Positions 36,561 to 48,829 are shown, counted from the stretch's first letter. The stretch: DNA of 64,000 nt from Gerris lacustris (GCA_951217055.1 OX578277.1:63954388-64018387), one strand, 5' to 3'. The notes: generated by a model not told the origin, from the sequence alone. A program made the numbers and translations.

Positions 36561-38625
36561 ATCGTATGAATACCTGACTTAACTTTTACTTCTAACTTAA
36601 AAAAAAACTTAGTCTTATCAGTACAGCTCCCAGTAATGCTATTTTGATAAAAAAATTAAAAAAATCCATAAAAACAACGAAAATTACTTAAAAATAAAAT
36701 TACTAGAATTCTGTTTATTTGCTCTTAAAAAGTGTCATTAATTAAAAATCGTAACAACGTATAAAAAAATTTATACTTTGCTCTTATAAATGAACACGTA
36801 TAATAATCATACTATTATACTTTATGCTTTATCCAATGCTCAATATTGTTTGGCTGTCTTATTTTAGTAATTTTTAACTCTTTATTATACCATTATTTCT
36901 TGAATTACTTCCTTTAATAACCATCTCTTAAAAAAAAAAAAAATAAAATAAAATAAAAAATAAAAAAATAAAAATAAAATACCCTGAATCGTATAAATGT
37001 CTATGTCTACTAATATAAACTTTTAATTACTTAAATTTATTAACATCATTTAATCAGTACTATACTATGAAGATAAAAAAAAATAACATCAATTATACAA
37101 ACAAAACTGTGTTCTTTCTTCTAATTACTAGATTATATTGTTTTAATCTTCTCTTTTAATTAAAGAAAAACAAGCAATTAAGTCAAAATATCTATAAGCA
37201 AATCTTTAATTATTTAATCTAAAATTATTATAATAAATGCGTACCGTTTTGTTCTTGCATAAATGAGATATATTGTTTTTGAAAAAGAAAAAAACATATT
37301 TATGTGAAACTGTTTTATAAAAAATTATTCATATATCTCAATGACTTTCTTCAAATTCGTGATATTTGTGGATTTTTTCTGTTAAAAAATCTCAGTTTAA
37401 AACAAATTCTTAAATGAATTATTAAAGAATGATCATTTTAATTAATTTATTTATTTATCATATAGGTACGTGATTTATTATACTTTAATTGAAATTATTA
37501 TATCAATAATAAAAATCCTATTATCAATTATATCGGTTTAATGTCTTCATTGCATTTATTGCCATAAATTATATCTGGAAAAGTTTGATTAACTCATAAT
37601 TTTAATTTTTGTATCCCTTCATACGTAATCTATTAATTATAATTTCAGAAAAAAAAAAAAAAAAAAAAAAAAAAATGTTAGCAGTAATATAGCCATAATT
37701 TTATCATTTGATATTTAAAAAAAAAAATTGGTTTATTTAAAAAAATATATTTCTATTGCTTTTTTTTTTTTTATTACTTAGTCTTCTCTTTGAGAAATAT
37801 TGCTAAGTTCATTTTAAATACTTACAAATGGCAATCGTCTTTAAACACCTTATTGTTTCGAAAGAATAAATAATTTCCAAGCGGCATATCACTTTTAACT
37901 CTTACCGCAGTAAGAGTGTATTGTGTGTATAATCCCAATCAATAATAAATTGATTTGGGAAACAGTGTTAGATATAATATGATTCCATTATTGTTTTTGT
38001 AAAATAACAAAAAAAAACAATCATTGTTATAATTCAAATGATTGTTCCTACTCATAAATATAAGTTCATATTGTCAGGTTGCAACTCACTCAGACTTCTA
38101 AATTGCAGATTTAAATTCATCTGAGGTTTGATGAATATTAATACGTCTGCGTGGGTTTTGAGTTAAATTAATTTCTTTAGAATATTAGTTTCTAAGAATA
38201 TCAAATGATCATTAAATTGACATTCTGTTATTATTTACACATTTTTCATTCTTTTGATTCATAAACTATTTATTTAAATTATTATTCCTCTCTCCATCAT
38301 ATTCGATATAAAATTAATTAATATATAATATTTGCATTGGTCCAACAACATTTATTCGAATTAATTATACGTTTTTCTTCTCTTTTTTTTTATAAATGAT
38401 ATTATCTTTTTCCAATAGAGAATGTAGATTTTGGAAAACATATTGTAATTAAATATTTTAACTTTTCCTCTTTAACTAGCTCTTTTTTTTGTAAAAGCAT
38501 TACATCAATATATTTCTCTGGTTTATAGTGAGTTCTTCCTTTTCGTTTTTATTTCTTTAAAACAAAACGGTTAGCTTTTTTTAGATTAAACGTTTTATAT
38601 TTATCATTCGGAATATTAAATACAG
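36561..38625. other. AT-rich DNA, putative intron
   Basis: No repeat or coding-like segment that I can support. Poly(A) tracts occur near 36,930 and 37,650. Confidence 0.4.
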
Positions 38626-38675
38626 TAGCCCAAAGAACCAACGAAGCATTCAGAGATCTCCCAACAAGATATGGC
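38626..38675 (+). CDS. Candidate micro-exon 3, 50 bp
   Basis: A GC-balanced 50-bp island lies in very AT-rich DNA between an acceptor (ATATTAAATACAG) and a good donor (GGC|GTATGT). Entered in phase 1 it reads [16 protein letters not shown] with no AT-driven bias, and leaves in phase 0. This is the most coding-like short segment in the region. Its entry phase matches the exit of the signal-peptide exon at 35,254-35,290, with or without the 36,232-36,276 segment. No domain is recognised. Confidence 0.4.
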
Positions 38676-38716
38676 GTATGTTTCTTTTCTTTTATTATAA
38701 TATGTATATATGTGTG

Positions 38717-38891
<175 letters not shown>

Positions 38892-39203
38892 CTTATACTT
38901 TGTACTCTACGAAATGCTTTTTTTGCAAGAACTAATGTGTTCATTTATTATGATACTAATTTCAGTTTCCTAATATCTTATATAGAAAACTAACCTTATT
39001 CTTTGTCTTTTAAATACATATTAATGAAGGTAATTTAATGTATACATTATCTATATTTATAAAACATTTAAATTTAAATGGCAATACATCTATTTACGCG
39101 TACATATAATTAAAGTCTTGTATTTTTTGTATTAAAACGATATTATAAATGAATATACTCTATTTATAATAAATACCTATTATTTATATATATGTTGTCA
39201 TAG

Positions 39204-39277
39204 TATGAATATAATATATTGGATTATGATAAGCTGCGAAAAGAATCACTTTCTATGCACCTAAACAGTGATATAAT
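39204..39277 (+). CDS. Candidate micro-exon 4
   Basis: After an acceptor (TATGTTGTCATAG), phase 0 is open and reads YEYNILDYDKLRKESLSMHL, then NSDI. Two donors are possible: A|GTGATA at 39,268 (64-bp exon, exit phase 1) or AAT|GTGATA at 39,278 (74-bp exon, exit phase 2). The second fits the next candidate at 39,748. The charged, non-repetitive peptide and the agreement with the phase-0 exit of 38,675 support it. No family is recognised. Confidence 0.35.
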
Positions 39278-39747
39278 GTGATATATTTTGTATTAATCGT
39301 AGATAAATAGTTATTTCTGTAACTAGGCAGCAAAATGGAATATTACTGACGAGTGATTAGATTAGCCTCCGAGCCGAAGGCGAGAACAGGCTATGATAAC
39401 TGCCGAGGCGAAGCCAAGGCAGACAATGAATAAACGAGACAGAAATGTTTCCTTTGCTGCCCTGTTGCATACAATATTTTATCTACGGGCGGCAGAAAAA
39501 TGAAAATGCTAAAATACTATCTTTATTAATATAACATAGTTAATTAATGTTGATAAAGAAATCAAATATGAAGCTTGGGAATAATGACAATTGTGGATAG
39601 CAAAATGAAGCTATAACAACAAAATACAAAACACGTTTATAACATTCATAACTTCAGAATGAATATTGCACGCAATATGAAATATTTATTTATATTTTTA
39701 CTAACAAATTACTAAAAGTATTAAAGATATCTTCTACTGCTTAACAG

Positions 39748-39777
39748 AAAAGAAGTAACTAGGATAAATCAAGAAAA
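39748..39777 (+). CDS. Candidate micro-exon 5, 30 bp
   Basis: Acceptor TCTTCTACTGCTTAACAG; entered in phase 2 it reads KEVTRINQE and exits in phase 2 at a weak donor AA|GTAGCT. It agrees in phase with the longer form of the previous candidate. It lies inside a region that may itself be a transposable element, which lowers confidence. Confidence 0.2.
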
Positions 39778-40067
39778 GTAGCTAGTCTAATCTAGAATGA
39801 CTTCAACAATAATAATAAAAATATGGATGTTGGATGTTTACATGAAGCTGCAGTGTGGCCAGTGACACCGCTATTTTTTTAATTAAAGATCTACTATTCA
39901 TTAAACTTATTTAACATGATTAACAAATATAAACAAATTATTTAAATATTAAAACTTTTATTTGTTAAATTTTACTTATTAAACTATAATATATAATGTT
40001 ATAAGATAGACATAATAGTATATAAACTGTTATTGCCAACATTATAACAATAAACATTTTACGGCAC

Positions 40068-40273
40068 TTTTATAGAAAAGGGCCCCCCTTTTTTTTTTAA
40101 TCGAATATACTTTCTTACAACTTAATACACACTTTTTTTAATATAAATGTGTGATATTCCTTTGTCCCAATGCCTATTGGACTGAATATCCCTTTGTCTT
40201 AATAGGTAGTTAGAGTAAGGGATATAAACTCTTTTCTATTAAAAACAAAAAGGGGGGCCCTTTTCTATAAAAG
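40068..40273. mobile_element. MITE ~206 bp, GGGCCCCCC ends, with SINE-like core
   Basis: The terminal inverted repeat is TTTTATAGAAAAGGGCCCCC at the left and its complement GGGGGCCCTTTTCTATAAAA at the right. The core contains GTGTGATATTCCTTTGTCCC and ATCCCTTTGTCTTAATAG. The reversed complements of both blocks occur at 47,970-48,020 inside the 47,659-48,390 element, next to a tRNA-like head. The two elements therefore share a SINE-derived tail segment in opposite orientation. Confidence 0.7.
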
Positions 40274-40406
40274 TACCCATTTTACTACCTAGGCATCACA
40301 ATTTTTCCTTATTTTACCGCATAGGCAGTAAAATCACATTTCTCTGCCCGAAATCAGTTCAATGATGCCTCATTTTGCTGCCGCAAGTAGATAAAATATA
40401 TTCGTA

Positions 40407-41935
40407 TTTCGGAAATGGAAAAGTTGCCTATTTTAAGTTTATCATCTGATTTGAAACTGCCATTGTGTACTGTATGTGTATACAGTACACATCATACTCA
40501 CGCTTACGCTTGTTTATGTTGCATTCATAATGAGCTTGGGCCGCGTGTTAATATGTACTTAGAATATGATATCTAAAATACTGTAATCAGTCAAGCGTTA
40601 CTTTTGTTACTAGCACAAAATGATATTAATATGTTAATAAATGAATATATACATAAAAATGCGTAAAATCCAATAAAAATAGTTTTGTTGCCAAAAGAGT
40701 CAACTGAATACACACACACACACAAAAAAAATCTGCAATATATAATAAAATACTATTATTTTAACAATGCAGAAAAAAAACGTAAACGTTTTAACGCATT
40801 GTAACAGCTTATGTTTGTGAGCAATTAGTTTGATTGAATATCTTTATAATGTCTAAATCTTGTTAAAACTGTTTGATAACATAAGTCTATAAAAACTTCG
40901 ATATGATATCCTTCTTGTAATTACTTCGTACTTGTAACTACATCTGTTAAGATAATACTAATCAGTAACAAATAAATCACAGAGACAATAATAGAATAAT
41001 TAAAACATTTAAATAATAAACCTGATTACATGAAATCTAATCAAACAACGTAACACCTGCTAGTAAACAATAGTAGGTACTATTGTATACAAACTAACTA
41101 AATAGTTACAATTTAACTTATTTATAAATAAAGAAGATTAGATATCTTTAAAACCAGATGTTAGACAATAACTATAACATTAATTTTCCGTTTATAAATA
41201 AATAATTGGAAGTCAATGATATTTGAAAAAGTAACTAACTATTTTATTGCGTTTGAAATTAAAACACGCCGATATAGAGTTATTCAGTATTTTACCCCTA
41301 AGTTTCTACTAAACATAATTGAAAACATTCCATGTTTTATATCACGTAAATAGTATAATTGCTGGTTAAGTTTGTAATCATTTTCTTAGAATAATTTATC
41401 CTTTCCTCCGAAATAGAATTATAGGAGCTCTGCTATTATTACTTAGTTCATAAAATATTTAAACCTATTATGCTAGAATTAAGGATTACTTTCAAATTTT
41501 ATTTTACAATGATTGCAAAAAGTAAATAAAAATTTAAACAGGCAATTAATACGTTTTCCCCCTTATTATAACAAAAAATGTTACAAGAAACGTTAAAGAT
41601 GGGTTATTAGTTGAAAGTGGACTGTTTAAAAACTAATAGAAACAATTACGTTGCCAAAAGAATAAGTGGAAATCCGCATGCGCATAATGAAATTGAAATT
41701 TGATTGGCCGTGATGAATTGTGTGACCGTTTGATGTATGTAAATCTGACGTGTACAAATATAAAGCTTTTGTAGCTTTAGTAATCATTATTATTGTTAGT
41801 TTGAACTGTAAATTTCGAATTTATTTAGAATTACTAAATAATAGTAACTAACTGGCTATCTCTTATAGTGAAGTGTTAATAAATAAATTCTCTTAGTCTA
41901 ACTCGGGTTCTCTATGAAGCCGTCCTCTTTGTCAA
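40407..41935. other. AT-rich DNA, putative intron
   Basis: No supportable exon. A segment after TGTGTATACAG (about 40,482) reads THHTHAYACLCCIHNELG and is worth comparing with transcripts, but its acceptor is poor. A promoter-like stretch at 41,680-41,900 (GCATGCGCA, AATATAAAG, AATAAA) could be part of a solo LTR. Confidence 0.3.
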
Positions 41936-41936
41936 T

Positions 41937-42955
41937 ATAGTCGGACCTCCTTATAACGAACTTCTGTACAATTTCTCTATATAACGAATATTTGTTGTTC
42001 CCACTACTTCTCTATATAAATGTGTTTCTATAGAACGAAAATAATTCTCTATAACGATCAAAATACATAGAAATAAGGATAAAGCTCCGACCGAGATACT
42101 TTCTGTGAATTATTGGTGGGTTTTTTCTATTTCTTTATTTTCTTAGAACCATTTTTTGGATTTCTTGTTCTAGCACTTAGCACTCTGATCATTTTGCGTA
42201 TTCTACCTCTTTTAGTTTCAGTGGAATCGGAATCACCTTTGCCTTATAGACGATAGAGAATTTGATAAGTCTCTTAAGGCCCCCATGCACGATCTAACAT
42301 TTGCATGGGGGCAAGATCAAACATTTTGCGCAAACATGATGTTTGCGCAAACCTGATGTCGGGTAAATTTAGGCCACACACGTCAAACATCATGTTTGCG
42401 CAAACATCAAACAGCCCCATACACGGTCAAAATGTTTTGACCATGTATGGGGGCCTTTAGTCTCAATGTAGAATTCGTTTAGAACATTTATTAACCTCTT
42501 GATTTTTTACAGCGTAATTTACTAACCGTACAAATATCTTCATAAAATCACCACTTTCAGGAAAAATGACATATTAATGAACATGTTAAAGAAGGTATAA
42601 TTAATAGATAAAGATAAAGGAACGCAGAACAAAGTAGTATCTCTAAATATTAAATCACACCGAGTTCAGGACTAAAATTTTGAAAAACAGGAATTCAATA
42701 TGTAAACTATACGAAACAAGTATGGAGATTTTTAAAAAAGATCTAGAGGTTGCAAGTATGAAGACGTAGATGAAGCAATTCTGCCTTTGATAAGAATGGT
42801 ATACTGAATAAAAATCTCCCTCTTTCAGGACCACTATTTTTTTATCTAAAAAATAATTGATTCTATTTAACGAAATTTCTGTATAGCGATTTTGTTGTTA
42901 TAAAATTTGTCGAAGTAATAATAAAAATAAGTGGTCTCATATAAACCTTAATGAA
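41937..42955. mobile_element. Possible pogo/Tigger-like relic
   Basis: The left end reads GTCGGACCTCCTTATAACGA, then several ATATAACGAA/ATAGAACGAA repeats. The right end has TTTAACGAAATTTCTGTATA, then TTGTTGTTATAAAATTTGTC. ATAACGA-rich ends are typical of pogo/Tigger-type elements. The ends match only loosely and no transposase remains. The Tourist-like MITE at 42,277-42,456 is inserted in it. Confidence 0.35.
42277..42456. mobile_element. Tourist-like MITE, 180 bp, TTA duplication
   Basis: The ends are AGGCCCCCATGCACG and its near complement CATGTATGGGGGCCT. TTA occurs at 42,274-42,276 and 42,457-42,459. Several internal TTTGCGCAAAC palindromes (about 42,326, 42,344, 42,388) give it extra hairpin potential. 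Confidence 0.8.
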
Positions 42956-43184
42956 CGTCAAAGGATTTTAAAATTGCTCAACTTATCCTTGCATAAAATG
43001 TGAGAAGAAACTAAGATGTAAAATTATAAATTAACCCCGTGATAAAAGCAAAGAACTAACACCTAACACAAGTTACAAAGTTTACGATTTATCTAAGATT
43101 AGTTTGTTAGTTTAAAGTGAAAAGGAAAAGTTTCAAACTTTCAAATCCAAGAGTTAAAAGGGAAGAGATGGAAATGGTTTGTAG

Positions 43185-43335
43185 TGTAAAATTAGCCAGT
43201 TGTCACCATGTGGGTCAGGAGTACATCGTCCTTGGACCGGAGTAGCCAATCCCCCGGTAGAAAACAAGCGCCTCGCTATACATTACACGATCCACAACTA
43301 ATCCCTTAATTTATTATTACGGTCCGCAGGTTAAT
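43185..43335. other. GC-richer patch, possible exon
   Basis: After TGTAAAATTAG (43,196), two frames are open for about 19 codons to a donor-like CCG|GTAGAA (for example PVVTMWVRSTSSLDRSSQSP). Composition differs from its surroundings, but neither frame is clearly preferred and no family is recognised. Confidence 0.2.
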
Positions 43336-43339
43336 TGGC

Positions 43340-44520
43340 ACAACCTGAGCTACTCTTATATCTCAACATCTTTCTTCTACATTGTAACTTCGTCTTTTTC
43401 ATCCTGCAATTGCTATCTTTTTGTATGACAGATATTCGATAAATTTAATTGATTAGCAATTTTTTAATCTAACCGATACCAATTTTAAAAATAAGTCATA
43501 AGGCGTTCAGATTGGTTTTTATTCGGAAGATACGACTTATTCAAAATATAATAATCTTCGAGAGAAATTGACGTAAATTAATTTTCAAATAATGGTATTC
43601 TTACTTTATGTTTTCTTTGCAACTGCTACTAGTACGTTAATATGCTGCTACTAGTATACGTTAATATTAGTTAGTTTAGTTATAAGTTTGTATGAATGTG
43701 AATGGTTGATTAAATATTTTTATCAGAAAATGAGGTAATAACTATAAAAGCTAGTATCTATTGGCTTTAATAATACTAAACCTTTCTTAAAATTACACAC
43801 CTTTTCTTTCGTTTTCTATAGTTTTATTTATAAAATTACATTCAACAGGCGATCTTCTTCAAAGATTTACCACAAATTGTCATCATATTTATGATAATAA
43901 AATATTATTGACTAATTAAAAAATATACTACATTGTATATTTTGTTTTTTATTTAAGTTAACTTTTTGGGTCTATATTTAGTTAGAGAAATAAATAGATA
44001 ATAATATTATTACAGGATAAATGTTCACTAGTTAAGTGGGGAAAAGTTGTTTAATTCCCGATTATCTATCACAAATAATACTATTCTCTTTATGTTATAC
44101 ATCTTATATTTTATTTTTTAGATTCCTATTTATTTAACCTTCCTTCAATTATAGAAAATATATAATTTTCAACTCTAGAATTTATAAAATTAATTTTAAG
44201 GAATGAATACAAAAAAAGTTAAATTGTAATAAGTTATCCTTTCAATAAACGGATTAAGCTCACCGTAATTTTAACGAGATTCGTGTTTAACACTACTTAT
44301 GTAAAGCTAGATAAGGAATTTATTTTTTTTTTTAACTTATAATAAGATTATTCGCACGCTTTATTAGCCTTGATTAATCTCTCATATATCATAAACATCC
44401 AGGGTTTAAAACAATGAAAAAACCAACTGTAATGTACTTACATTTGTTTTATTAAAGTGTTAATAATATGCTGTTATATTTAATTGGTATTGTTAATAAT
44501 CATTACATTTTATTAAAATA
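43340..44520. other. AT-rich DNA, putative intron
   Basis: Only a small tandem duplication (CTGCTACTAGTA, at about 43,622 and 43,645) is visible. Confidence 0.4.
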
Positions 44521-44527
44521 ATTGCTA

Positions 44528-45120
44528 CAGTCCAGAAGATAGCGTGCAAAAAAGTCTCTGATAAACATCATGCTAGAATTTTGAGTAGAAGTTAATCTTT
44601 TAGAGCCTTATAAAAATGTGGTCGACTAAATTCGTCTGCGGGACATAGCTTGGCAATATATAGGCATTTGAAAAAAAAAAAAAAAAAAAAAAAAAAAATC
44701 GCTGGAGAGCTGCTATGTCTCCCCATCATGGTGGACAATGTGATTTTCATGATCCTGAGTACAAAATTAGTTAGTAAACCGAAAATAAAGTTGATATTAG
44801 TTTGTAATTTAATTGGTTATTTATTTAAATATTACTCCAAATCAAATCACATATCAAGTGACAAACTAACATCAACTTGATTTTCTGTCTACTAACTAAT
44901 TTTGTACTCAGGATCAAAAAAATAACCCACTATAGTGGGCAAGACATGGCCGCTCTCCACCAGTTTGTTTTTTTCAAAGGCCTATTGCTATTGCCAAGCT
45001 ACGTCTCGCAGACGAACTTAGCCGACCACATATTCTTAGAAGGCACATGAAGATTAACTTACACAAAAAATTCTAGCTTAATGTTAGTCAGACAATTTTT
45101 GGCACGCTATCTCCTGCACT
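44528..45120. mobile_element. Long-TIR foldback element, ~590 bp
   Basis: Left CAGAAGATAGCGTGC and right GCACGCTATCTCCTG begin arms of about 150 bp at roughly 80% identity. Inner pairs follow: CTGGAGAGCTGC with GGCCGCTCTCCACCAG, and GATCCTGAGTACAAAATTAG with its complement. Both halves therefore fold almost to the centre. An A27 run at about 44,671-44,698 sits in the left arm. Left and right flanks do not match clearly, so no target duplication or superfamily is assigned. Confidence 0.7.
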
Positions 45121-45124
45121 ATTA

Positions 45125-47160
45125 TTGTTCATTATGTAGGTGCATCTAATGACGGTGAATAAAGAAGATATGCTTTACTCTTGTTAGTGATAAAAATAAA
45201 AAACTATAAACATATAAATACAAAAGAGATCGTGACGTTTTAGCCTAATTAAGGTGCTGAAACACTTTCTATAACCGTTTCTTAATACGTTTTTAATAAT
45301 ATTTTTAAAACGAGGAACGTTATCTGATTGTTTAGTTTATTCGTCCGAAAGAATCGTTAGTACATCTTCTTGGAGCAAGTAAAGTTATGAAACCGAATGG
45401 ACTGTTATGCGGGTAATCTTTGCTTGTGTTTTCAATTAAGTGTTTGAAATGTTTGTTCAGGCTGTTAGTAAGGCTCGAAACAATGCGATGTATTGCTTCT
45501 AACAAGTATTAATTCAAAGAATAACGAGTAACCGCCTTGGCCCACTCCAGATATGTCTGTGGAACAATGTTTTAACATTTTTTAAACTTTTAATAAGCTT
45601 TATAAGAATATATATTATTCATTCTTTTAGCATTAAAAACTTATTTTATTTTATACTATTTTTACAAGTGAACAAAATAAGTTTTATAAAAGTAAATAGG
45701 ACAAAGAAAGTTAATTTACTATCTTAAGGAAAACAAATAAAGAAGAAATAGAACCACGCTGTAACCCTATTAAATAAAATAGTTACAATACTCGTAAATA
45801 ACATAAATATAAAATACAATATGTCAAAGCAGTGAATATAATATATGAGCAGTTAATATTTGTTATTTTTATATTAGTTGGTGATTTTCACTCATGTTAC
45901 GATAGTTATTTTATACACTGTAAAGTTGATTTATTACATTTTAATGGCGATGTAATGCATTATAATACTAATTAATACCCCGGTGTTGAAGTGCATTTTT
46001 CTCTGTCAGTCTCCCATTTTTAATTCTGATTTGATTAATACTATTTTTTTACATTTTAATAATATTATTCATAACTTTAACAATTTAAATCATTTCTACG
46101 GTATTCTGAAGATTGCTTATTACTTATTACAGTTTTTACGGTTTATTATGTATTTACTCATCATTATTGCCTCACAAATTTGAGTTAATACATTCAAAAT
46201 CTTCCTATTATTATATCGGGACTCTGTTTTAAAACTGTTTATTTGTTTCAGATAACAAAATCTAATTCAATTTCATTGTTAACATGTTAAAGTCATTAAT
46301 ACAAAAAATAGCAGTTGGATTTTAGACAAATATGATAATAATGATTCCATGTTTTACACATAATGTAGACTAGCCTTTCTCAAATGGTTTTCCTAATGTA
46401 TATGCCTACCTCTTCCATCACTGGCACCTGTGATGGCCTTAAAGATGCTTAAAGCCGCTTTGAAAATATAAAATCTATTTTATGAGCCGAGAGATTTTCT
46501 TTAAATCCATAATTTAATTATTACTTAGCCTTTCCTCCTTTAAACTGCACTACCTCCTTTTTACTATAATATTTACTATAATATTTTTTTCGAATAATAC
46601 ATGGGACTCAATAAATCATGATATTAAACATCATTGTGCTAATAGACAGTTTTCTCTCCTTATGGAGTACATTGGTACAATAAAAGTCAAATTTGTAAAT
46701 AATAGGCTTTGAAAAGGATTTTTCCCTCTTATTTTACCGATAATAAGACTTCCTAACAAGGGAGGGGAAGCATGGACCCCTTAACAAAAGATGGCTTCTT
46801 AGGGGAAGGGATGTGTGCATGTCGAATGGTGATTGTACATCATATGATCAAAATGGATTCATGATGTATAGCTATGCGATCGATTTGTAATTTTTAATCC
46901 ATCTTTTAGGGTATTCCTTCCTTTCTTACAAGGGCGTTGGCTTTCAATCTCTCACCCGGGACCCGGCTATCACACGCACTACGGTTGAGAAACTATTTAC
47001 TTTAAAAACTTATTATTATTGCATAAAGTTATAAAATATTGTATTCAGCTTTTATTATAGATTATTAATTTTGGTTTAATACTTAAGTTATAAACTAAAA
47101 TAAACCAATTGTAGTAGTTAGTGTTTAATCCAAATTATTTCCCTACTAAACAATCTCTAG
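45125..47160. other. AT-rich DNA, putative intron with weak candidates
   Basis: A 29-bp segment at 45,461-45,489, after GTTTGTTCAG, reads LLVRLETMR in a phase compatible with 39,777. A 27-bp segment at 47,161-47,187 lies between AAACAATCTCTAG and a strong donor TCG|GTGAGT and reads LIKRNIFRS in phase 0. Neither can be confirmed. A GC-richer block at 46,730-46,980 includes CTCACCCGGGACCCGGCTAT. Confidence 0.25.
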
Positions 47161-47363
47161 TTGATAAAAAGGAATATTTTTAGATCGGTGAGTTTTTCAT
47201 TTGCAGTATACATTTTAATTTTTTGGTTTTGAATAATAGTTTAGTTGGTAGAATACCCGTAGTCAAACTACTATCTCAATTTTATGTAATAGTTTTAGTT
47301 AGTGGAGTAGTTGGTTCCTTGTATTGTTTAATTTAATTGCTGTTGATTCTTAAAGAAAAATAA

Positions 47364-47632
47364 TATGCTCTCTTAGCGATATTTCGACCCCTTCTTGGGT
47401 CATTCTCAAGCTGATTGACTAGAAGATCATAGACGGAAGGATGAAAGTAAATAAAAATCAGTGTTAAAAGTGGAAATAAGAATTATTGTATATACTACCT
47501 TTTAAGTATTATAAATATCTAAATGCAGAGAAATTTACGAGAATCTGACGATTAAAATATAATTCAATGAATTGAGCATAGCTTGAAAATGCCTCAAGGA
47601 GGGGTCGAATAACGCTAAAGGGAGCGTAATAG
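47364..47632. repeat. Inverted pair of Penelope-like hairpin motifs
   Basis: The minus strand at 47,389-47,424 reads CTTGAGAATGACCC, a short loop, GGGGTCGAAATATCGCTAA. The plus strand at 47,588-47,622 reads CTTGAAAATGCCTC, a short loop, GAGGGGTCGAATAACGCTAA. The two are inverted copies about 160 bp apart. Motifs of the type CTGAxxATG-stem-GAAA are, in my recollection, common in terminal repeats of Penelope-like retroelements. No reverse transcriptase or GIY-YIG coding sequence is present. Confidence 0.45.
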
Positions 47633-47658
47633 TTTTATCCCCCCACTTTATTTGGTAG

Positions 47659-48390
47659 ACGGAAAAAATGCCCACGGAAGAAAAGTCCAAAATAATTAAA
47701 TTTTAATCGTTAATGGTAGTTTTTTAGTGATCTTAAATCTTTGATGAATGATCTACTTTTAGATTAATTTTATTATCTATTTTATTATAGTGATTTTATT
47801 TACAGTTTTTTTTTACGTAAATTATGCAACGTTGTAAATTCTTCAGAACATAGAGACAAATCAGTTAACCATGTTTCCAATACAAGCTGGAATACCTTGC
47901 TTTGCGGTACTTCTTTAGATTGTTACACCCCTGTTTTTTTTAAGAATATAAGTGATTGACTAAATAACTATTAAGACAAAGGGATGTTCAATGTACTTTG
48001 GGACAAAGGAATATCACACTTCTGTATTTATGAGAAGAGTTACTGTAACAGTCTAAAGATGAACATTTTTCCATTGTTTTGCTATGGAATGTGTTGTGTA
48101 GACGGAAGACCGAGCAGAGAAAAATTCACTCCTATGACAGGATTTGAACCACAGATCTTTGGAATTCCAGTCCAATGCTCTACCAATTTAATTCTGGAAA
48201 AAGATTTGTCTTTGTTCGAAATGATAGATTAGTTGTGACAGATTAATTAATAGCGAATTTGTTCTGCTTGTAGTTCTATAATCTTGGCGTCGGAGTGTTT
48301 CTCGGTCCTGTCTCCCTCCCATAATTTTAATTTAACTAACGATTAAAATTTTATTATTTTGGACTTTTCTTCCGTGGGCATTTTTTCCGT
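47659..48390. mobile_element. Foldback element ~732 bp with embedded tRNA-like SINE
   Basis: Terminal inverted repeats of about 54 bp are nearly identical: ACGGAAAAAATGCCCACGGA at the left and its complement ending TTTTTTCCGT at 48,390. Inside, at 48,128-48,197 on the minus strand, lies a tRNA-like segment (A box near AATTGGTAGAGC, loop CTGGAAT presenting GGA, B box GGTTCAAATCC). A tail segment at 47,970-48,020 is shared with the MITE at 40,068-40,273. Either the SINE inserted in the foldback or the foldback captured it. No target duplication is obvious. Confidence 0.75.
48128..48197 (-). repeat. tRNA-like SINE head inside a foldback element
   Basis: Minus-strand anticodon arm TTGGA-CTGGAAT-TCCAA and B box GGTTCAAATCC are well kept; the acceptor stem and the 5' part of the D arm have decayed. 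It has the same GGA-presenting loop as 353-423, so it probably derives from the same tRNA family. Confidence 0.5.
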
Positions 48391-48571
48391 GATTCCTTTA
48401 TTTGTACCCGGGTAAACTGCATGCGGTTATTGACGGGTCGAATGTAAAATTTCATTGATTTTATCGTAAAAAAAGTTTCAATTGGATTAATTTAGATAAA
48501 CATCTCATCTAAGTTTTTCTAGTGTAACATTTACTTGGGGACCTATGCAATTCTTCGGGATTGCTTTTCAG

Positions 48572-48614
48572 GATTTGTGGTAGTCAAAGCTTAAAAAAGG
48601 AACAATACCTCCAA
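48572..48614 (+). CDS. Candidate micro-exon, 43 bp
   Basis: After an acceptor (GGGATTGCTTTTCAG), the phase-2 frame reads ICGSQSLKKEQYLQ to a donor CAA|GTGAAA, exit phase 0. The frame stays open further (VKTHAIENLRVS) before TGA. Entry phase matches the exit of 39,777. The peptide looks coding-like, but linkage across nearly 9 kb is inference. Confidence 0.2.
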
Positions 48615-48829
48615 GTGAAAACTCATGCCATAGAAAACCTTCGAGTCTCATGACAAAACAATCAAGTACTAAATTCTATACTTTAACTTTGACACAGGAT
48701 AGACCTTTTTAAGGTAAAAAAGGTTCCAAAAAAAACTTTCACCATTTTCTGGAAATTTTGGAAGGTCATGAAGGACGTAAAGGTCCTGCAGCCTTGAAGC
48801 GGCGGTTACCATTGTTAAAAGTTATTTTT

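Larger units (their letters stand above)
39321..40406. mobile_element. Possible inverted-repeat element
   Basis: GGCAGCAAAATGG at 39,328 and CATTTTGCTGCC at 40,371 are inverted. A second pair (ATTTTATCTACGGGCGGCAG at about 39,476 and CTGCCGCAAGTAGATAAAAT at about 40,378) is also inverted. A GC-rich block (CTCCGAGCCGAAGGCGAGAA, then GCCGAGGCGAAGCCAAGGC) lies at 39,366-39,422. The layout suggests a composite or nested non-autonomous element; its ends are not defined. It encloses the smaller MITE at 40,068-40,273 and the candidate exon at 39,748. Confidence 0.35.

Noticed and set aside
41579..41935. Possible solo LTR (TATA-like AATATAAAG, AATAAA, GC-rich 3' part)
   Set aside because: TG...CA ends and a matching 4-6 bp target duplication could not be placed.
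46371..46997. hAT-like element with TTTCTCAA-type ends
   Set aside because: Ends agree only over about 8 bases and no 8-bp duplication is present.
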